Position numbers and translations under genes: made by a program
Shown here: positions 58,557 to 64,000 of the stretch, piece after piece
Layout: the number at the start of each line of letters is the position of its first letter
How positions within the stretch are numbered: position 1 is the first letter of the stretch
The notes under the pieces: generated by a model
The model's input: only the letters and a program-made list of their open reading frames with translations
Told to the model about the DNA's origin: nothing
Database searches by the model: none
From: Cannabis sativa
Lineage: Eukaryota; Streptophyta; Magnoliopsida; Rosales; Cannabaceae
DNA: 64,000 bases
Assembly: GCF_029168945.1 (NCBI RefSeq)
Contig: NC_083605.1
Span: 75,782,969-75,846,968, forward strand
Direction: 5' to 3'

Positions 58557-59668
58557 AGGCATGTCAAAAAGATCCATTTAGTTGGAGCGGGTTGGAGCTC
58601 CGACTCGACGAATCATCTCTGATCCGAAACATTCGGATACTTATTGGATCTTGGATCAGATCCGCTCCGCCCCGCCTTATTTTTTTCTGAATCGGATCTG
58701 ATCCGACTCGATTTCAATTAATTTAAAAAAAAAAAGAAAAAAACTTAATTTAAGACTCGGATCCCTTGGGACCTGGACTCGGACTCGGACCCAGACTCGA
58801 AGCTACACCCGGACCGGGACCCGAGACCCAGACCCGAACCCGGACCCTAACCCTGACCCAGACCCGGACCCGGACCCGAACCCTGACGCGGGACCCAAAC
58901 CCAAACTCGGACCCCGAACCCGAACCTGGACCCGGACCGAGACCGGGACCCGAGACCCCAGAACCCAAACCATGGACCCCAGAACCCGGGACCCGAGGCA
59001 CCAGAACCCGGACCCTGGACCCCAAAACCCAGATCCAGACCTCGACCCGGACCCAGTCCCCGGACCCGGACCCGGACCCGAGACCCAGACCCAGGACCGG
59101 GGCCGGGACCCGGACCCAAACTCAAATCCAGACCCGGACCCGGACCCAGACCCGAACCCAGACCTCGGACCCGGACCCGGACTCGGACCCAGGACCCAGA
59201 CCGGGACCTAGACCCGGGACCCGGGACCTGGACCTGGACCGGGACCGGGACCGGGACCTTGACCCGGACCCAGACCCGGGACCGCGACTCGAACCCGAAC
59301 TCGGGACCCGGACCCAAACCCAGGACCCAGGACCCAACCCCGGAACTGGAACCGGGCCCGGGCCCGGGACCCCGGACCGAGACGCGGACCTGGAACCAGG
59401 ACCCGGGACCCGGACGCATTGATATAAAATTAAAGTGGACATAAAATTATAAGATAATATTAAAATTCTCAAAAAAAAAAATAGTTAGGTCGGATCAGAT
59501 TCGATCCGAATAAGTCGGTCGGATCAGATTCGATCTGAATTAGTCGGGTCGAATCTGAAACGATCTGAGTATCTGATCTAGCGAGACGGGGCAAGGCAGA
59601 TCCTTACATGATCTGGATCAGGTCGGATCATAGCCGGATCAGATCCGACCCGACCCATTAACACTCCT
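58557..59668. mobile_element. Non-autonomous element with 10-bp TSD carrying a GGACCC minisatellite (1112 bp)
   Basis: The ends are AGGCATGTCAAAA and, reversed, AGGAGTGTTAATG. ATTGGAAATT is at 58547-58556 and 59669-59678, a perfect 10-bp duplication. Just inside each end are TCGGATC(T/A)GATCCGA-type repeats like those of the 29940 element. The core (58760-59415) is about 650 bp of GGACCC/CCCGGA/CCCAGA hexamer variants, strikingly GC-rich for the region. All six frames are open there, giving spurious PDPDPG/RVRVRV proteins. Confidence 0.85.
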
Positions 59669-59739
59669 ATTGGAAATTTCTCGAGTAGTAAAGGGTTGTT
59701 TTGATTGATTTTTTAGTTAGTTTTTGGCATTTAAAAAAG

Positions 59740-60070
59740 ATTTGGTCAATTTTTTTTACACGATCTCGTATGTTGTAGTTATTTAGCTTTATTTGTAAAT
59801 TTTAAGAAAATTTTGAATGGTTTACAGTACTAAAAATTAGGTTTAAACAATTACTTACAATGCGTATGAGAAAAAATAATTGTGAGTGCAACAAAATATG
59901 TAAATTTTATGTTCAGCATTGTAAATTATTCAAATATTTTTGAAAATTTATAAGTGATCCCAAATAACTATAACATACAAGATTATGAAAAAAAAAATTA
60001 CTAAAATTTTTTTTGTATGCCGAAATATATAGAAGATTTACCAAAACACCCTTTTAGGGGGTGCATAGTA
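59740..60070. repeat. Palindromic MITE family, copy 6
   Basis: The arms TTGTAGTTATTTAGCTTTAT ... GTACTAAAAATTAGG and the inverted TTCAGCATTGTAAATTATTC ... CAAATAACTATAACATAC flank a central CAATGCGTATGAG. A trace of the 53559 MITE family follows at about 60085-60200. Confidence 0.6.
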
Positions 60071-60318
60071 GACTTACCCAATACCATTTTAGATGTTTTA
60101 TAAACAATTATAAAATTTAGACTTTATATTTTGTTGATTAGAATTCAGACTTTGTATTTTTCAAGATAGGACAAAATAAAATTTAATGATAATTTATTTG
60201 TGAGGTGTTACATTTTAATTATCGAAAATTAGGCTTAAAATAATATCTTGTCTCATTTTGGATATGATATTTAGCCTTATAATTTTGTAATTTTTTTTAA
60301 TAGAAGGTGAAAACTTTA

Positions 60319-61850
60319 TTAATTTATAATAACCAAATCAACCATTATAGAAGAATGTACAACATTAAGAATATTGCTGACATTAAACATACAATCTGAC
60401 CAAGAACAAGAACAAGAACCGCGAGCAAAACAATGAGCGGTTTTGTTAGCAGATCGCGTAACAAAAGAAACAAAAATATTAACCAGACAATCTAACAAAC
60501 TTTTACAATCTAAAATCAATAGACCAAAAATAGATGCTAAAGATAAAGAACTTTGGATAGCTTGGACTACAACAAGTGAATTCGATTCAACGATGACATT
60601 CAACCACTTTTTCCACTTGATCCAACTTAAAGCCTCTTTGATACCAACAGCTTCTGCAACGGCTAGTTGAACATTTCCTTTTTCAGCCACCACATCACTG
60701 TACCACTATCAGAAATGTGATATTTTTACTATTTCGATTAAAATGATTGTTAGTGCTTGAAAACTACTTTTTCTCTCAATGTGTCCAATAGAAAAGTGAT
60801 GCACAACGGTCTTGGCTTCCTTCATGTGAAATTTCACTTTTTTTTCGAGATGTATAGAGTGAGATTTTAAGATAACACTAACAAGTGTAAGAGTAAGGAA
60901 AAAACTTGTTAAAATTTATCTTGAAAAAAAGAATATTTTCAATTTTTAAATTAGGGGGTCATTTTAATTAAATTTAACGAAAAACCAATCTTTACATTGA
61001 CATCTTAGTAGTACAAATTCATTGTGACTAGTAGGAAAAAATATTTCGAAATAGGTCTAGGTCACATTCTACAAAGGGGTACCACTACCATAAATATCTG
61101 ATTTTTAATATTTTGATTAAAATTATTGTTAGTGCTTGCAAACTACTTTTCTGCTCAGCATGTTCAATAGAAAAATGATGCACAACGGTCTTGGCTTTGT
61201 CCCTGTAAAATTTCAAAAAAATTCGAGATGTGTAGGTTGAGCTTTTAAGAGAACACTAATGAGTATATGAGTAAGGAAAAAACTTGTTAAACATTTTACT
61301 GAAAAGAAAAATATTTTCAATTTTTGAATGATGAGGCTATTTTAACCAAATTTAATGTCAAACTAATAATATTCTGAAATGGCTTCGGGCCACATTTCAC
61401 AAATGGGTACTACTATTAAAAACTAGAAATGACCTTTACACACGATCCAATAAAATAGAGGTCTTAAACCCTTAAAAATAGACGAGATCTTGACAAAATT
61501 TAATAGAAATTGTATGTACCGTCATTTGTAAAAATTACGCCATCCACATTTACTTTGATTGTATTAGTTTCGGGTTTAGACCAATGCTCTCCCTACTGTG
61601 CATTTCAGGAGGCTGCAGCAAGGGCTCAAAAATATGAGTTTGAACATAACTCCATTGAGCAAGGTCTGAACGTGCACTAACAACAATTTCAGCAGCTGTC
61701 CCAACTTAACCGTTCCATAATAACTCATTTCAAGCTTTCCAAAGGGACCAAGCGATCATTTTAAACCCTCCTCTACTAAACCCGACCGCCCTCTGGGAAG
61801 AAGACTCAAACCAACGGCTGAAATCCGTGCCAATGGTTGCTGCAGAATTC
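60319..61850 (-). pseudogene. LINE remnant, minus strand (zf-RVT linker and RNase H-like domain), interrupted
   Basis: At 61850-61560 the minus strand reads RWFESSSQRAVGF, FKMIAWSLWKA and ARSDLAQWSYVQTHIFEP, the segment that follows the reverse transcriptase in plant LINEs. After a gap filled by a tandem repeat, 60693-60319 gives AEAVGIKEALSWIKWKKWL, IVESNSLVVVQAIQ and FVTRSANKTAHCFARG, the RNase H-like domain. Stops at several places and the insertion show it is inactive. The reverse transcriptase itself is not in the window. Confidence 0.75.
60700..61415. repeat. Two diverged tandem copies of a 340-380-bp unit inside the LINE remnant
   Basis: Unit 1 (60700-61078) and unit 2 (61079-61415) share TACCACTA, ATTGTTAGTGCTTG, AAAAGTGATGCACAACGGTC-like (ATGCACAACGGTCTTGGCTT) and an end 'ggtcacattctacaaaggggta' / 'ggccacatttcacaaatgggta'. 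The function is unknown. Confidence 0.8.
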
Positions 61851-62266
61851 AAACCAGAACCAACAAGATTGTGCAAAACACAGCCCAAGGGAACTGGAAC
61901 ATGTTCTTGTAAATTTTATTTCAACCTTTTTGAATGAGAGGGTGGGAAAAGACAATTGTGGAGCAAAGGGATTAACAGCAGCAATAAATAATCAAAATCT
62001 TTTACATCATTTTAACCAAAAATATGGTATTACATATCAGGCCTAATCTAATAACAACTCTTATACAATTAATTTGTTAATATTCCCTTTTCTTCTTTCT
62101 CTTCATGAATAAATTAATATAACAACTTGAAACAAATGTAATGATATTGATAAGGTTCTCCTTCAAGCTCTCAAGAAATTGACCATAAAAAACTGGACAA
62201 TGTTGATTTTCTTCTCTGTATGAAAAGGCATAGCTGATGATGCAACATTGAATTTAGTGGTTTACT
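61851..62266. other. Spacer and probable 3' UTR of MTA
   Basis: The right-hand 200 bp likely holds the MTA 3' UTR (minus strand). The 61837-62046 frame has no recognised domain. Confidence 0.5.
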
Positions 62267-63936
62267 TCAGCTAGTCATTTCAACATCCACACCCATTGGC
62301 TTACTATCTTCGGAAGCAGCAGCCGCAGCATAGGGTGCTGCGGGAGCTGCAGGCTCTGTAAATTGAGCAGGGGTTGGCTTTGGCTGCTCTGTTGGGGAAA
62401 ATGGACTCCTCATAGGAGCTGCATTGGAGTCAATATCCATAGTCGAAGCTCTTGGTGGAGAAGAAGGCTGAACTTCCACCTCGGGATAGGCAGCCTTAAA
62501 CCTTGCTCGCAGGCCTTCATCGACTAGGCGTACTCCTTGCAACTGATTCCCGAGCGACATCCACCTGATGAAAGATGATAATTAAGGAAACGTCATTAAG
62601 CCAAAGAAACGCATAGGAGAATGAGTAGTCCTCAATGTATTCGCCCTACTTGATTGTTTAAACTCGAGGTTTCATGAAGCTACAGGCTACACAGAATTAG
62701 ATAAATTTAGACTGCCTAACAAGTATGTATTATAAATTTAGATAAGTTCGTCTCTTCAAGCTATGCGGGTGATCAAGAAAATCATTGCATAGGTTTGCAG
62801 CAAAACGAAAAAGGGACTTAAAGATATTCATGTAAGAAGTGTAAAAGTGAGACAAAATATTACCCTGAATGAGTATTGTGCATGCGAGCAAATAATTCGA
62901 GCTTTCTCGTCCTTGGACTTATTCGCTCCAGCAGAGGATACATCTGCACGAATACACAAGAGATAACTCAACTTACATTAAAGTAAACCTGAATAAGAAC
63001 ATAAATAAGATTATATATCTATACTTCAAAGCTTCTAAGGTGTATTTATGTTCTACTAACCTCATCTGGCTTACGACTTGTCTCTCTAACCTCTGCAACG
63101 ATAACATCAGTATCAATATTCCTGTTAACTATTGGATCTCCCTTGATTCCAACGAGGCAATGCTCCTTGCTATGATTCAGCCAATGACCAGTTCTCCCTG
63201 TTCTAATAATTCGCTGGAGTTGATTAGTCTTTACCCAAATAATCTCCTCGACACGCTTGTATCCCCAGAGATCCAAACTGAAGAAGTATAAAGATATTCA
63301 GATTCTTCTGATAAATAAGCACCAAAAGGATTGCCAAAAGAGTTTATAAACCAATTGATTAAATGATAAAACATGGTTAATCATACCATTCGCGCCCAAG
63401 CTCCATTGCACGCCCGGTGACCCAAAGAAAAATCAGACCATCAGTTTGTAGTGCAGGAACATTAAGATTTCGCATTTCATCATCAGCCATAGTCCCATAT
63501 GGTAGTTCCATATGAATATCCCATGGTGGGTCTGCCATAATAACTCCAAATTGTCCTAAAATGTCCATTCTGAAGTTACGAATGTCACAATTGATCCATT
63601 GCGGTTCACCAAGCTCCACTTGTGAACAATATTCTGCACGCTGAGGCTTTAACGGTTTGGAAGGTGCAAGAACTGAAGCGCCCATTATCATGGGTGACAC
63701 ATCTGGTGTTGGATCGAGCTCATAATGAACATACTTGCACGTCTATAAATTGAAAGACGGTCATTACTCCACATAGAGATCATAACATCAATAATGATAA
63801 CCAATACATAACCGGGTGAAATTGATCACAAAAGAAGTAAAAAATTATATACCTTCATGTGACGGCAAGTATCCAAGAAAGAACAATCTCCTAAATTGAT
63901 GTCGGTATGTGGAGCAATTATTCGTCGAAAATGAAC
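62267..63936 (-). CDS. MTA: N6-adenosine RNA methyltransferase MTA (METTL3/MT-A70), C-terminal exons; cut by the window edge
   Basis: Minus-strand exons are 63936-63853, 63742-63387, 63277-63061, 62943-62864 and 62564-62267, with good splice borders and phase. They encode the last 344 residues; earlier exons lie beyond the right edge. The part seen starts in the linker with [20 protein letters not shown] and [18 protein letters not shown]. The methyltransferase core has [20 protein letters not shown] with the catalytic DPPW motif, [74 protein letters not shown] and [23 protein letters not shown] is the catalytic subunit of the nuclear m6A writer with MTB, FIP37 and VIR, using SAM to methylate mRNA. 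A Pro/Ala-rich tail ends the protein ([14 protein letters not shown]). No lesions were seen. Confidence 0.95.
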
Positions 63937-64000
63937 CTAAAAAGAAGTTTTTCAAAAAAACAATACTAAGAAAGGACATTTACTGAATATAAACGAATAA

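Noticed and set aside
58766..59422. Open frames of up to 218 codons on both strands (PDPDPG, RVRVRV proteins)
   Set aside because: They arise because the GGACCC repeat has almost no TA and therefore no stops in any frame. The composition is pure repeat, with no splice or start context.

Overview
This is nuclear DNA from a flowering plant, almost certainly a eudicot. The evidence is multi-exon genes with GT-AG introns, chloroplast transit peptides, a plant-type U4 snRNA promoter, a Ty1/copia LTR retrotransposon and many small DNA transposons in very AT-rich spacers. I cannot name the species.

Genes from left to right: (1) 2173-9132 (+), a 21-exon STE20/GCK-type Ser/Thr kinase of the FRAY/OSR1-BLUS1 kind. 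(2) 11351-13061 (+), an uncharacterised plastid membrane protein. (3) 13294-22975 (-), a chloroplast coiled-coil membrane protein whose second exon is split by a 7.7-kb copia element (13937-21612, TSD GAATC) with almost identical LTRs. (4) 24102-27088 (+), a MYG1-type DHH-like nuclease, with a complete U4 snRNA gene in its fifth intron. (5) 28053-29135 (+), an intronless HpcH/HpaI aldolase with a transit peptide. (6) 32563-42660 (+), a tandem CYP79 cluster: one copy with a nonsense codon, one open copy with a one-residue deletion in a conserved motif, and one 3' fragment. (7) 50047-52736 (+), an MFSD5/MOT2-like major facilitator. (8) 56363-57338 (+), an early nodulin-like phytocyanin. (9) 62267 to the right edge (-), the C-terminal exons of the m6A methyltransferase MTA (METTL3).

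From memory of the Arabidopsis map, the kinase, aldolase and MTA match the neighbours At4g10730, At4g10750 and At4g10760, so the window looks like an expanded syntenic block. The genes do not form one pathway. The CYP79 cluster is the only specialised-metabolism locus (amino acid to aldoxime, the entry step to cyanogenic glucosides or related nitrogenous defence compounds), and it is degrading copy by copy.

The spacers are built mostly from mobile-element debris. They hold at least six copies of a palindromic MITE family, two elements with 10-bp TSDs filled with degenerate GGATC/GGACCC repeats, a 9-bp-TSD element nested in an older repeat with a paralogous empty site, a second 9-bp-TSD element, an 8-bp-TSD hAT element, and four or more LINE RNase H-domain remnants. 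The most unusual structures are nine copies of the near-perfect palindrome AAACGACRTGTCGTTT in the retrotransposon leader, the U4 gene flanked by MITE-like arms, and the live-looking insertion that breaks gene 3.
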